64,000 nt of DNA from Lingula anatina. Lineage: Eukaryota; Brachiopoda; Lingulata; Lingulida; Lingulidae. The notes under the pieces were generated by a model. The model ran no database searches. It had not been told where the DNA came from and saw nothing but the letters and a program-made list of their open reading frames with translations. A program made the position numbers and the translations under genes. Of the stretch, positions 52,401-64,000 are shown piece after piece; the first letter of the stretch is position 1, and every line of letters starts with the position of its first letter. The stretch covers positions 204,367 through 268,366 of the forward strand of contig NW_019775449.1 in NCBI RefSeq assembly GCF_001039355.2, in the 5' to 3' direction.

Positions 52401-55400
52401 ACCACAGTGTGAGGACGTGGCCCACCAGGCGAGGAACAGCCACCCTCGGCTCCAGTCTGGTCAGAGTACTTATTGCACTTAGTAGGCCCTAAAGAGAGGA
52501 TAGGATTTTCAAGCATTAAATTCACTAGAAGAAGATATATGTATATATATTTGAAGATTCTGTATAGGATATAGTATAAAATATCCCATTATCAGACACA
52601 CAAAAGTTGAGAAAAAAAATAGGTCAATCTTGTCACATTACAAAATTTTCTATCGATACCAAAAATGTTCTAACAGGAAATGTACAATTTAGTATAGCCT
52701 AGTATGAAAAAAAAATAAATATGCATGATTCATTATCTAAAAGTAAGACAATTAATATATACCACCAGTTGAGTAATAGTTTTACCTGAGTCAGGACTTG
52801 ATCGTTCTCAATTTTCTTGCACAATCCATCAATGTTAGCAATGACAAACTGTGCAGCATCCAAACTGAGTTTCCCCAATATCTCTGTCCACAGGTTATTT
52901 CTGTGCAACACTGGAGGAAAATTATATTTGGCACTTAAAATAAATACTAAAATCCACATGCTTTTTTTTACTCTCTGGAAATATACCTGATATCCAGCTT
53001 TCTCTTTAAAAGCCATGACCAGCATGTTTTAACCAATACATATATCTAAAAATGCTTTCCTGCTTACAGAGAAGAAATAAACCAGACTGAGTTAAAATAT
53101 TCAGTTGAATTTATGTGTAAAAAAAAACAGCAAGAGTCTCTCAATGCTAACAAATTGCCATCATGGGAAAAAATGAACATTTGGACAGTAAAACATACCA
53201 TTTGCAAGCCTGATAACGAACATTTAGTAGACATCGCAAATAACAAACAAACTGGAACCAGCTATTTTCATATGGCTACCTTATACCCATCTTTCTTTGT
53301 TAAACAGGACTGAGACAGATTCATTAAGTTAAAGGCCATAATATCCAATGTCTACTGTATGACACAATACTTCACATCACTCATGCTATGCTTTACTAAC
53401 TTATGGCTGGATGATGAGCATCTTCTAGCACTTCTACAGCCAGGAGTGTGGCTTCCATGGTATCAGCTCCAGGGACACTACACAGAGTGAGCAGGCACTC
53501 GTATAGAATACGTGGTGGTATGGATTTAGAGTCAGATGGAAGCTCCTCATTCTCCATATATTTCTTCAGCTCTTCTACCTTATGTCAAGAGAAACAAAAC
53601 CTTCATGAATCTTACTACACAATAAACAGGCAGTGATTCCTTTCAACAAAAAGTTTAACAAACTGAAATAAAACTGTTACAGTTCAGGTATAAATACAAA
53701 TATAAGGACAGTTTGATGGATTTTATTAGAACAAAATACAAATTTTCATGGTATCTTGAATAATCTTTTTAAATATCTTAGCAACCATCATCGTAATGAG
53801 TTCCAAAGTCAAAAATACAATGTTAATTTAAGTTTTTTAGCCCTTTTTCTCACTAGGCTTTACAAATGAACTGCACGACTTGTATTTTCACTTAGTATTT
53901 ACCTGCAATTTTTGGTTATCATTTTCACTTCATAAGTGTTGTTAAAACCTACTAGCAATTACTAATCTAATGAATTCCAGCCTACTTTAATTGGACATTA
54001 AAAGATGTGGTATCTCACCTTCTGTTCAGCCAACAGCTTCCTGAATTCCTGGACAAGTCCCACAGCTATTTTGGCACCACCTAAGATACTAAGGAGCTTC
54101 CTTGCACTGGCCTTGGAATGTTTCCTTAACTGCCATGTACCATGTGTTAGACCATATATCAACGCACGGTAATATGCTCTGCAATAAAACATCACTCATT
54201 TGATTTAACAATTTGTACAAAATATCCTACACCACAAGTCTCATTTTTGAGGATGACACCAAAAGGTGTGGAAAGGTGTTAAACAAAAAGCTTTTTATCA
54301 TCATTTCATGACCTTGTTTACAAGTCCATCATATTATAAACTTGGCTTAGTAATCAAACAAATTCAATGAAACAGGTGGCTTACTGTGAAATTTTATCTG
54401 TGACCCTCTGTGGGTGGTCTAAAATCAGTCTCTCTGTCAGCGTGACTAGGGATTGCAAAGCTGGGTGAAAATGAAACCAAAACTTTTATCACTTTTGACA
54501 AAAAGTTTGCACCAATAAAACCAATTCTAAGCATGAATTTCTATCCGTATTATTAACTTAAAAACAGATATATGTAAATACCTAAAATCAATAATACAAT
54601 AATATTATTATATCTCTTTATATCTCTTTCAATGACTGTGAAAATATATATCAATGAAAAAATGCTTTTTGTATTAACATAATACAAAAACTTCATCTAG
54701 AAAAAAATAATTCACTTACTATCATCTGAGGCTGATGAGAGGAATTTTTCATTAAGAAAGAGCTGTTTCTCAGAATCCAGAATAATTGTCCAGAACTGTC
54801 CTAATTTTGATTCTGAAACCAATGTAAAAGAGATTCTGGTACACATACTCAATTTCTTTGGCTTATTTTTCTTGGTACTAAACAAAAATCATAAGATGGA
54901 AACTGGTACTTTTTTTAGGACGATTTCAAAGCGAAGACACAAATGTCTGACAAGTGGGTTAGTTAACTATTTAGCTTTGCAAAAAAGAACTGCAAAATGT
55001 CTACCTCTGAATATAATTTAAAAATTGAAACAACGGAGTCAAGTTGTTAAAAAAAAATGTATATTTTCCGTTTTTAATCCAGCTTCAATTTTTTTCATCT
55101 ATTAAACATCATAAAAATGTCCCTGTACTTTAAAAGTATAACATCCTTACCAACTTCCACATCAGCTAGAGAGATTCTGATGAGGAGACAGGCAGCAGAC
55201 ACTGCCTCTGTGACCAGGTGGGTTTGTGTGGGCTGACTGCTGGCTTTCTCAAGGGTTTGCAGCAGAAATGGCAGCAGAGGAAGACCCTGGATTAATGTGT
55301 CACCTGGTGAAAAGAAAAAATAAAACAATTATCTGAACGTTCATGTCAGTGGAAAAAAGTTTTTCATTTTGAAAGCAACTAAACATGTTTTCTATCTATG

Positions 55401-58400
55401 AGGCATGATGTTTTCATCCTCCTTGAAGGGGATCACATGACTGACCTGTCAATTAAGGCCCCCGAGGGCAGGGCCGAAAAATAGGGACTAATATTTGGAA
55501 ATTATTCACTTTTTATCATCACTACACAAGAGCCAATAAAAAAACCAATTCACTGAATAGTAATTGAGAGTAAAAATCCCAAAATTGGTGCTTGTGTGAC
55601 AATAGACCTGGGCTCCGTATCTCGAAAGGTTTGCTATGTTGCGCACGTGCGCAAGCGTCTCTATTCCATGGCCCCGTATCTCGAAATAGAATCGGTTATG
55701 GAATTGCGCAACATAATGAACCTTTTGAGATATGGAGCCCTGAGCTACCAAAACATTATAGAGATTACTACTCACCACTGAAAGCTGCATTCATGCACCG
55801 AATGTACATGTTTCTAACAGCAGAAGTGGATGTCTTCAATCCTGGGCCTTTCTACAATTAAAAACATAATATCAAATGAAACTGGTTTTAAAGCCATGTT
55901 TATTTGCAATTAATTTTTTTTATGGAAACATAGAGCAAATATAATAAACTGTTACTGTAATCATTTTAAATACTGTTAGTTTAAACACTTAATAGTATCT
56001 AATATACTGGACAATTAAAGAGACAGATGAATAATTTTGTAATAAAACTTGTATTACCTTGAACCATTCAATCAGTTTCTCTGGTACTTGGTTTGAGAAC
56101 TTCATGCACCACTTGGACAACTCAGATAAAGTGTGGACCAGTGTGCCTTCATGGACTGGAAAGGTACCAATATATAACAATAGATATTAAGTTCTTTATA
56201 ATCAAAGTCTGCAGGTCATATTAATTCAATAGCACTTGCTTATATGTCTGCCCTTTTAATTAACTTGTTAAAAGGGATTATGCTCGTACTTTTCTTTTAA
56301 AAAGAATAATTAAGTCTATGATCCTGTTGTTTCCATGGAGACAGAGTTCCCAATAATGGCAATTTAGTAAAAGGGACAGAATAACAAGCGAATCTACCAA
56401 CAAATGAAGAAAAGCAGGTAAGGATAAATGTATACCTTCCTGTTGCAGTACAGGGATAAAGAGTTCAGCCACATTGCCACTCAGGCTCTGTACACTATTG
56501 GTGCCACTAACAGAGTTATCACTCATGTTCCCAATACCACTCAACATACTGATTCTCTGGGCAGCCACTGTTAGTTTCCCTTCAGATCCTGAAACGGAAA
56601 GTTTAGTTTTTAATCTGGATCAATTGTCCTCTGTAATGGCTCCTCTGAGTCTATGCAACTATACCTTATTAAGAGAAACTTATTAAAGGAAAAAAGTTAT
56701 CAGTGATAGTGAACATTACCCAATACCGTTAACTCCAAATAGTACAAAGAAGTAATGTACCTTATAATAATTTCTTTTCATTTCAAGAGTTATATGCCTC
56801 TAAGATATAAATTCTGTAAAGAGCAATTAATTTTTGAACTCATGCAAAGATTAAGATGACACCCACCATTAAAAACTGCAAAGAGATATTTCACCACATT
56901 TTCTACAGCTCCTGGGTCACTGCACTGCTTAGCAAGGTGCTTGCAGGCCTCCACTGCCTCAGCCCTAGTCTCATCTTGCATAGAATGCAACTGAGCTGAA
57001 AGTCAAAAACACCCCTTATAAATAATGTGAAACACTTCTAAGAATCATACGCACAATTAAAGGATATATTTTGAAACTTCAATCCATTATCCACAATATG
57101 TAAAAGGACCAAACCAAGGAAATTAATAATGACATCTTGTATGAAATGAGAGTCTCATTTAAGGTCTCTGTGTTTCCTTCTCTAATCTGTCTACGTACTT
57201 GCTATAGGTTTGGCCACCTCTGCTGCATATGAGCTCAGGTCCAATGTCACACCACCTAGCATGTAGCTAAAAGCTAAAAGAAAAGAAAAGGTTTGTTTTG
57301 GTGAAAAAAGGACGCCTAAAAAAAAGATCACAATAAGAATTCAAATATAAGAACCCAGTATCATTTTAGCTGAAACTGAATCTGATAAAACTTATCAGAA
57401 ACGTGTGAGGAATGGCTTAATATAAAAGTCTTCAATCACAACTGAGAGAGAAAGAATGCAATTTGCATGTACATTAAACAGTTGCATTGTCCTTTTACCT
57501 TGTAGTACAATTTCTGGGTTCCTAAGCATTGCCTTCTGTACTGCTGGTAGAATTTTATCTTTGAAGTCCTCATGACTGATGTGTCTTAAAAATTCTTTAC
57601 AGCTTTCCTGCAAAAAAAACAGGTTGGTATCAAAACAAAGTTTTGAAAGCACCATTTTATAACTTCACCTCATGTTTATTAAAAACAATAATAAGTATGC
57701 ATTACGCCAGATGAGATCTATGGACAGACATTTAAACTAACTAAAAAATCCCATATTCTCACCAAAAGATGCACTGCAGGCTTAGTTCTGCTGCCAAGCA
57801 CTCCCTTTAGGTACTGTTCTACAAAGTGACCCTTGAAAATAAACAAAGTATAAGATTTAACAAACAGTCAACTGAACTTCTACTTGATTATTATTTACTG
57901 ACATTATTATTTTTAGTGAAAGACAGATATGCCTCAAATAATCAAATAAAATGATTTGCTTAAAAAATATAAACGGACAGCTTATGTACCTTATATTTGG
58001 TCAGTGTGTCCATCTCTTTCCTCTTTGTCCAGTATCTGACCAGGCAGGCCACCATGCAGAATTTGTAGTTGTCTGGTTCTGATGCAGTCAAAAAATCAGC
58101 ATAGGCAATTGCAGAGTCTGGAACCTAAAATAAAAAGGTCACATCTTTCTTCTATATTACAAACAACAAAGAGAGCAGGATACCAATCCAGACTGCAGGA
58201 TGTTTATACAGCAATGCATGTTAATAAAACCCCAATAAATCACAATCAAATCAATTCATACTTTAATATAGAAACTACTTACAACTATGCAAAAAAGATC
58301 TTACTGTCATGGTGATCAAACTGCTAACAGACCAATTTGTCATGATAGTGCCTATCCACGTACCTCCTGCCATATCACCTTCATTCTTTTGTAAGCTGCT

Positions 58401-59767
58401 TCCCTCATAGATTTCTTTGAAGCCCATGCTCCATAGATAAATGCTATCTGCAAGTTCACCTTAACAAAAAAAAAATCATATATTTTTGATTAATCAACAA
58501 AGGAAAGGTTTATTTTGATTCTGTTTCCATCATATTATAATGGACTTCAAAAGAAGTAAAGGAAACCAAAAACTGCATATCTTTTTATGAACCATTCTTT
58601 CAAAAAAAATTCTTCCATAGTTTTAAGCTCATCTTGACTGGTCATGTACAAAATATATGAAAACAAAGTCTAGATTTTCAGTTCTGATGTTTAGCTAACT
58701 AATTCTACCAAATGACTTACCAGGTTCTTGAATTCATTTTCTGCACTCGCAACCTTAGTCTTCAGCCCATATCTGATAGCTATGGTGATCCAAGTAAGGC
58801 ATACTAAACTCACTGTAGCCATGTGATGACTGGAACTAAAAAAGAAAATAGTAAACCTGCAATTATTACTTGTTACGTCCACATTTCAACATTGGATGGG
58901 CATGCACTTCAAGATTTTAATACCTCAGCAAAATCTAAGACTAGCATGTTTCTGGTGGCACTTACTCTTTATTCTTAAGCTGGGCCTGCGCTTCATCTTT
59001 CAAGGCAGAATACAGCTGTTTTGCTGTGGCTTCTGGATATTTCTCTGCTAATGCTCGAAGCAGTTCTTTTACAACATGTCTTGATTTAGCATCATGGTAT
59101 CTTAGTAATGTGAAAGTGAGAAGCTTAATCACTCCCTTGACAGCAGCCTCTGTGAATTCTGCAAATAAATATAATTACTGTACCATGTAGATTATTTGCA
59201 TGTGACAGCACCTGTCAGCCAAGTAAGTGAACCAGTGGCAACTTAATCAGAGATGTTTGAACTTCCCTATAAAATAATGGGTAAATGAAGAGTAAATTTT
59301 GGCTTTAATTTCTATTATCTCTAAAGCATACTCATTAAAATGAGTCTGTTCATCGGAAACAGAATACAGCAGAATCAGAGCAACAGGGCAAGTGTTTTTT
59401 TAATCGAACAGCTTATTCTACAAAATAGGAAAGGGAGAAGAAAGAAAAATGGCATAATCATACCAATTCAGTTTTAATCACAAAATTTAAGAAACGTAAC
59501 TTTTTTCAAAATTCTGTGTTTGACGAAAAAATCAAGGCAAATGCCACGCACTCACCAGGTCTGGAAACACATGTGGTGACCGCTGCAAATATTTTTCTTC
59601 TTTCATTCACCTTTGAAGTGTTGATCGATTTCGAAAACTCCTTAAGGACATCGCCAACCTGAAAATCAACGACGGAAATAAAGTCAATTGTAATTTACAA
59701 GTCACACTAACCCACAAAACATAAAAGCCGGTGTGTCTGGACAAAATCATACCTTCACGTCGGCCAT
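36521..59767 (-). CDS. GCN1: GCN1, activator of eIF2-alpha kinase GCN2
   Basis: Ribosome-associated HEAT-repeat scaffold that binds GCN2 through its RWD domain and senses stalled or collided ribosomes. I resolved 51 coding exons totalling 7962 nt, in frame, giving 2653 aa (human protein about 2671 from memory). The start codon is at 59765-59767 (MADVK, a 15-nt first coding exon) and the stop at 36521-36523. The N-terminal half has divergent HEAT repeats. A Lys/Glu-rich linker (exons 51841-51928 and 51510-51632) precedes the eEF3-like HEAT core (about 43381-47371), marked by conserved blocks such as [16 protein letters not shown] and [19 protein letters not shown]. The C-terminal region, expected to hold the GCN2/RWD-binding part, includes [13 protein letters not shown] (exon 39195-39425). 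The 858-N gap lies wholly in the intron between exons 51013-51211 and 49163-49470, which join in frame. Confidence 0.96.
49812..50034. repeat. Imperfect tandem repeat beside the second gap
   Basis: Two imperfect copies (from about 49812 and 49920) share, in order, aggtcaa-ggtcaattt, gccagtatatgactt and ccagttttggagataaaagg. The second copy runs into the N gap, so more copies may lie within it. Located in a GCN1 intron. Confidence 0.65.
50035..50892. other. Assembly gap (858 N)
   Basis: Run of N inside a GCN1 intron. Flanking coding exons join in frame and in register with the family, so no coding exon appears to be lost. Confidence 0.99.
51013..59767 (-). other. GCN1: GCN1 coding exons 1-23
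   Basis: Exons in order of transcription: 59753-59767, 59556-59658, 58966-59158, 58721-58835, 58364-58459, 57990-58124, 57763-57831, 57499-57607, 57199-57273, 56867-56996, 56436-56588, 56058-56155, 55776-55847, 55151-55303, 54720-54812, 54385-54460, 54019-54178, 53401-53578, 52786-52910, 52310-52488, 51841-51928, 51510-51632 and 51013-51211. Borders were chosen from GT-AG sites and frame continuity. Introns of 100-700 bp show nothing else, except the palindromic element at 55610-55740. Confidence 0.88.
55610..55740. mobile_element. MITE-like palindromic element, 131 bp, in GCN1 intron
   Basis: About 36-bp imperfect terminal inverted repeats begin gggctccgtatctcgaaagg on the left, and the right end (gagatatggagccc) is their complement. 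An internal copy of the motif (ggccccgtatctcgaaa) begins near 55671. A perfect 16-bp palindrome, ttgcgcacgtgcgcaa, lies at 55639-55654. No clear target-site duplication was identified. The right end is 35 bp from the donor side of GCN1 exon 55776-55847. Confidence 0.7.
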
Positions 59768-60606
59768 GTTCCTTGTGCAATAGTCCCACAATGCTCTACA
59801 ATTTAGGTCAAGTAAAAAGTGGATTAAAGTATTCCCATGAACCATGGATTGGGAGTAAACCACATAAACATAATAGAGTTTGTTTCATTTTATTGAGATT
59901 TAGAATTAAAAAATATGATGATGGATCACTAAAATACAGGACTGGAGTAAGTTATGACCATATAACACTTCCGGTCTCTTTTTAGGTCAGAGGTCATCTG
60001 CTTCGTGCACGTGTTATGTTGCCTTACAAATGTCCGCTACAAACACTGCTGTTTTACAAATATGTAGAATATCATGAATATGTAGTATTTGGTGAGTGAA
60101 GAATCTTGAAAATCTAAAGCAAAAACTGCTTAGGGATGTGCTTGTCATCTTGTTTTATCTTTGGTTTTCTCAAATTGATTTCAATTTTGAATCCCACATT
60201 GTAAACAAACCACAACTTAAATGTACATTGTACCTGTATAACAACATTTCTTAGTATTGAACAATGTTATATCAAACACAACATATTGTCTTTATATGTA
60301 ACAGTACTCAATGTAATCATGTTTGTGCCGAATTGAAGTCCACCCCTCTCAGTTCCGTTTTTCTGTAGAATTTGACATCATTGGTCAAGACACAATCATT
60401 ATACTTACCAGTAATTAGTTTCAGTGATAAAATTGCTTCATTATTTTGAAATGTGCACTGGTAACATAAAAAAGATGCTACTTTTTTGTGTGAGTGAAAA
60501 AACAGCAAAATTTTTAATGTTGAAGGATAAAAAAAGATGTTTTAAATAATCTTACTGGCCTTGTTATTGTTATTCACAGTGCCTGGCGAGTCCCCCAGAC
60601 AGAGAA
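59768..60606. promoter_or_regulatory. Divergent promoter of GCN1 and RAD51D
   Basis: Start codons are 0.84 kb apart on opposite strands. An ETS/GABP-type motif, ACTTCCGG, lies at 59967-59974 and a palindromic E-box, CACGTG, at 60008-60013, between the inferred 5' ends. A probable non-coding RAD51D exon ends at 60091 before gtgagt. Its intron would end at 60579 (ttcacag), leaving a 27-bp leader before the ATG. Exact transcription starts are not visible. Confidence 0.5.
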
Positions 60607-63600
60607 ATGTCACTGTTGAAACCTAGACTTTCACCTGTTTTAACCCAAGATGTTATAGACACATTGAGAAAACAAGGTGTGAGAACTGTGCTTGACTTCT
60701 TGGAACACAATGCAGAAGAAATGGTGAAAAAAGCTGGCATGTCCTACAAGGATGTACTTGCTATAAGACATGTACTTCTTGCTCAGTATTCGGCTGTCCC
60801 AGTCAATGGAGCAGATATGTATGAAGATGCCTTAAACTCAATGGCAATTCTCCCAACAGGGGTAAAGAGGCAAGTAACTTTTACATTATTTGTACGAATC
60901 ATTAGAGTAACGGTTATAGTTGTCAAGGTATGCAGATTTGTAAATTCATCATTACTCATCTTATTGAATTTATTTATACTAATACCGCTATGAATAGGCT
61001 CTTTTATAAAAAGTTTACCAGCTGACTTGTCATTTACTCAGTATATACTGTAGTCTTTATTTTCTCTTTTTTTTCAGTTTGGATACCATGTTGGATGGAG
61101 GTTTATATACCTCTGAGGTCACAGAATTAGTGGGACCAGCTGGAGTTGGGAAGTCCCAGGTAAAATTATCATGTACTTTTTGCTTTTATCCTGTTGACAG
61201 GTGGTGAAAGGTTATAGCTTATATCCTTGTCCATGAAAGGGAGAGAGGCGTCTGGACACAGTTTTTATTCTGCATGCAAATATGTTATGCTGATAAGGAT
61301 TGTCTTACAAAACGAGTTTACATATCAACTTTTCACTCTCTGATGCAAAATACTATTTAAGTTCCAATAAAAATTTCTCTTTAATTATCTTTTATTATAA
61401 CTCTTTTGAAATAGAACTGTCAAAAATGCACGGCAAAGCATTTTTAAAATGAGAGAAAAGTATTATAGAACAATGAATAATTAGTATGCAGTTGAACTGA
61501 AAATCTCATCTTTTGTTCCAGCTCTGTATGTACACGAGTTTGAACATTTCTCGCAATCTAAAACAGAATATAATGTACATTGATTCTACTGGAGATTTCT
61601 GTATTCAAAGGCTTCAAGACATTCTCTATTCTGATCAGGTGGAAGATGAGGTAGGTATATCATATACCTACATATAGTTAAGACACAAGTGAGTTTTGAC
61701 TGCCACAAATTTAAGTATTATATTTTAATATATTAAAAAAAATTGACTCCTCTTTACATAAACCCATTTTAAAAGTAATTTTCAATGTTTCATTAATATT
61801 ACAGGAGATAATCGATGTACTTTCAAGGATAAAGTGTTCTAGAGCATTTGATATATTTGAAGTATTGGCACAACTCTGTGAGGTCACAAATCACTTGACA
61901 GCACAGGTAACACTCCCCATGTTATATTCTCATTGAGATTGATGAATCAGTTTTACATTTCCAGAAATCTGAGAGGAATAAAAAATATCAGAAGGTCCTT
62001 TTGAACTATCGATTTAAAATGAATCAGGTTTTGCCAGATAATGGTCTGCAATATGCAATTTAATTCTTACCTAAACTTTTTTACTAAGGCGTTTAAATTT
62101 TTACAGACAAATGCATTCTATCAGCATTTGAAGTTGGTGATAGTGGATAGCTTGCCAGCTGTGGTTTTGCCAGTCCTTGGTGGAGCTCAGACAGATGGTA
62201 AATGTGCCTACTTAAAAAAACAAGTGACTGGATTACAAAAATCAATATTGATACAATAGAATAATGGGAAAAAAGGGTCAATTTGTGTGAGAAGTAAAGG
62301 GGAGAAAACAGAATGGCACATCTTTCTCTGTGTGCACAAGATTTGAGTCATTTTGTTTAGGAAACAAACCCTTTTATCAATTGGAAACTTTAATTTTTTA
62401 TGACTATATTGATTATTTTTTTATTATCTTAGCCCCTTATATCTTTGTTGATAGAGATTTTAAATCAATGTTTCATGCTGTCATTTAGAATTTTGCTTTG
62501 CTATAATTTCCCACCTACACTGCTTAACTTGTATCTAATATCAACTACAGGCGGAACATACATATCCTTGAAGCTAGATTCCCTTTCCAAGTTTTAATTT
62601 TGCTATTTTTTTTAATTGAAAAGCCACAATGAAACAAATTAAACCATATTTATTCATTTATGTATATTAATGATTATTATCATTGCCATTAAATAAATGG
62701 GCATTTTTATAATAGTATACACGTTGAATATTTCTCCTAATTTTGCAGGGCACGGATATTTAATGCATTTAGCAAGAATGATGAAGACATTGGCTGTAGA
62801 CTTTAACTTGGCTTTAATGGTAGATAAACTATTACAGTCCAGTTGAATTTATACATATGTGGGATAAAGGGCTATATAGCAAAAATTAAATAGACTTTTT
62901 TCTTATTTTAGTCACTCTATAATAATCTTGTTTTGAATTATAAAGTGTACGTATTTTACACTTCTACACTGAATATACACTGTAGGTAATTCAGCCAGTA
63001 TAATTACACATTTTATATTGTATGTAGCAATGTTGCAGTAACTTCCAAGGTATTGGTATTTAGTTTAATCACACGTACTAAGTTTGAATAGATATTTTTA
63101 AGACCATTTTTGCATGTGAACTACATGTATATGTCATGGCTACCAGACTTACACAACATATAAAGATGGCTTCTCTTTATTTAATCAGACAACAAACAAT
63201 GTAGTGCAGGGAGAAGCTGGGGAGACCAAACCAGCCCTGGGACGTGCATGGAGTCACATACCTAACACCAGGGTGGAGATAAAGAAACAAGACATTACAC
63301 CTGATGGTGAAAACAGGAGAACAGCTGTACTTACCAAATGCTCAAGACAGGTAAGTCTGTTCAGTGTTATGTTACAGGTGTAATATCACTTTACCAGCTG
63401 TAAATACATTATAGCTGATGAATGTAAGTGCTAGGTATTGCTTTGTTGGTGCTTAATAATTGTATAGGGTGTTGGTTAATTTGTAGGATTTGTGGTCAAT
63501 ATGGGTATTAGCACTAAAAGATCTGTGGGTAAGGTTAGGAAAGGACTGTATCAGCCAGATTTTCATAATTTAGATAAATTACACTTCATTTCATACAAGC

Positions 63601-63843
63601 TGACAAGCTCAGGATTTTTACATTTGGAATTGACTTGAATGAAAGTCACAGACTTGAAACAGACCATGTGGCATAGGAAGAATATAGGAGAGCTAATCAA
63701 TATAGCTGTTAGACTAGCACATGTGCATTTATTTTATAAAAGTATATGTTAAAATATAATAAATTTTTTCTTTATTGTAGCCCACTGGCCTGACAGCAGA
63801 GTTCACAATCACTCCATCTGGCATAGAAACATATCACAGCTGA
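60607..63843 (+). CDS. RAD51D: RAD51D, RAD51 paralogue in homologous recombination
   Basis: Eight exons: 60607-60869, 61078-61159, 61522-61650, 61805-61906, 62107-62197, 62749-62819, 63189-63350 and 63781-63843, totalling 963 nt or 320 aa (human about 328 from memory). RAD51D is a RecA-fold ATPase of the BCDX2 complex that supports RAD51 loading at double-strand breaks and stalled forks. The N-terminal domain has the family block AQYSAVPVNGADMYED. Walker A is GPAGVGKS in exon 2 and Walker B is LVIVDS in exon 5. The C-terminal block KPALGRAWSHIPNTR is diagnostic of RAD51D. The first intron uses a GC donor, which is required for the frame and restores the family's GxxSLD motif. The gene is complete with intact ATPase residues. 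Confidence 0.95.
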
Positions 63844-64000
63844 CAGCATGTTACAGAGTATCAGTATTTCCCAAGGACAATTTAGGAGATAGCACATATA
63901 CTAAAGGTTCAACTTGAAAAGCACATTTTACCTTTTTTTAATACCAATGATTTTTTGAAAATTGTGCATGAAAATTTGCTTCGAAAAATGTGCACAGAAT
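63844..64000 (+). other. RAD51D 3' flank
   Basis: AT-rich sequence after the RAD51D stop, probably 3' UTR. No canonical AATAAA is seen before the window ends. Confidence 0.5.

Noticed and set aside
60862-60867. GT donor for RAD51D intron 1 at 60862
   Set aside because: Splicing there shifts the frame and leads to an early stop. The GC donor at 60870 keeps the conserved protein.

Overview
This window is nuclear DNA from a bilaterian animal, most likely an invertebrate. It has AT-rich introns of about 0.1-2.7 kb with GT-AG splice sites, tRNA-derived SINEs, small inverted-repeat elements and abundant GT microsatellites. It carries four protein-coding genes. A marine lophotrochozoan such as a mollusc would fit, but that is inference; no species can be named from the sequence alone. 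I found no prokaryotic operon, CRISPR array, viral gene or rRNA, and no clearly novel multi-gene system.

Layout: (1) 878-6595, minus strand, is the 5' portion of a BICD-family-like dynein adaptor (BICDL1-like); its 3' end lies off the left edge. (2) 7611-35506, plus strand, is citron Rho-interacting kinase (CIT): an AGC kinase domain, a long coiled coil, a C1 zinc finger, a PH domain and a CNH domain. (3) 36521-59767, minus strand, is a complete GCN1 (eIF2-kinase pathway HEAT-repeat protein). I resolved 51 coding exons totalling 7962 nt, predicting 2653 aa. (4) 60607-63843, plus strand, is a complete RAD51D recombinase paralogue of 320 aa in 8 exons. BICDL1 and CIT are head-to-head, CIT and GCN1 tail-to-tail, and GCN1 and RAD51D head-to-head, so there are two divergent promoters and one convergent 3' end. 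From memory, BICDL1, CIT and GCN1 are also close neighbours on human chromosome 12q24, with BICDL1 and CIT divergent, so this looks like old microsynteny.

The most striking structure is inside CIT. A block of about 9.4-9.8 kb holding exons 12-33 (coiled coil, C1, PH) occurs twice in direct tandem (about 11998-21777 and 21779-31149), joined at a single N. Next to it, 427 bp containing CNH exon 34 occurs on both sides of a 929-base N gap with no difference seen. With one copy of the block the predicted protein is 2032 aa, about the length of vertebrate citron kinase; with two it would be 3044 aa. The simplest reading is two uncollapsed haplotypes plus an unmerged contig overlap. A true intragenic duplication is not excluded, because the block begins and ends at phase 0. 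The two copies differ by a 553-bp inverted-repeat element, a (GT)63 versus roughly (GT)7 microsatellite, and a precise 263-bp intron present in only one copy.

Functionally the neighbours are unrelated housekeeping or cytoskeletal genes: dynein cargo adaptor, cytokinesis kinase, translation-stress sensor and homologous-recombination factor. Their proximity reflects conserved gene order rather than a pathway.
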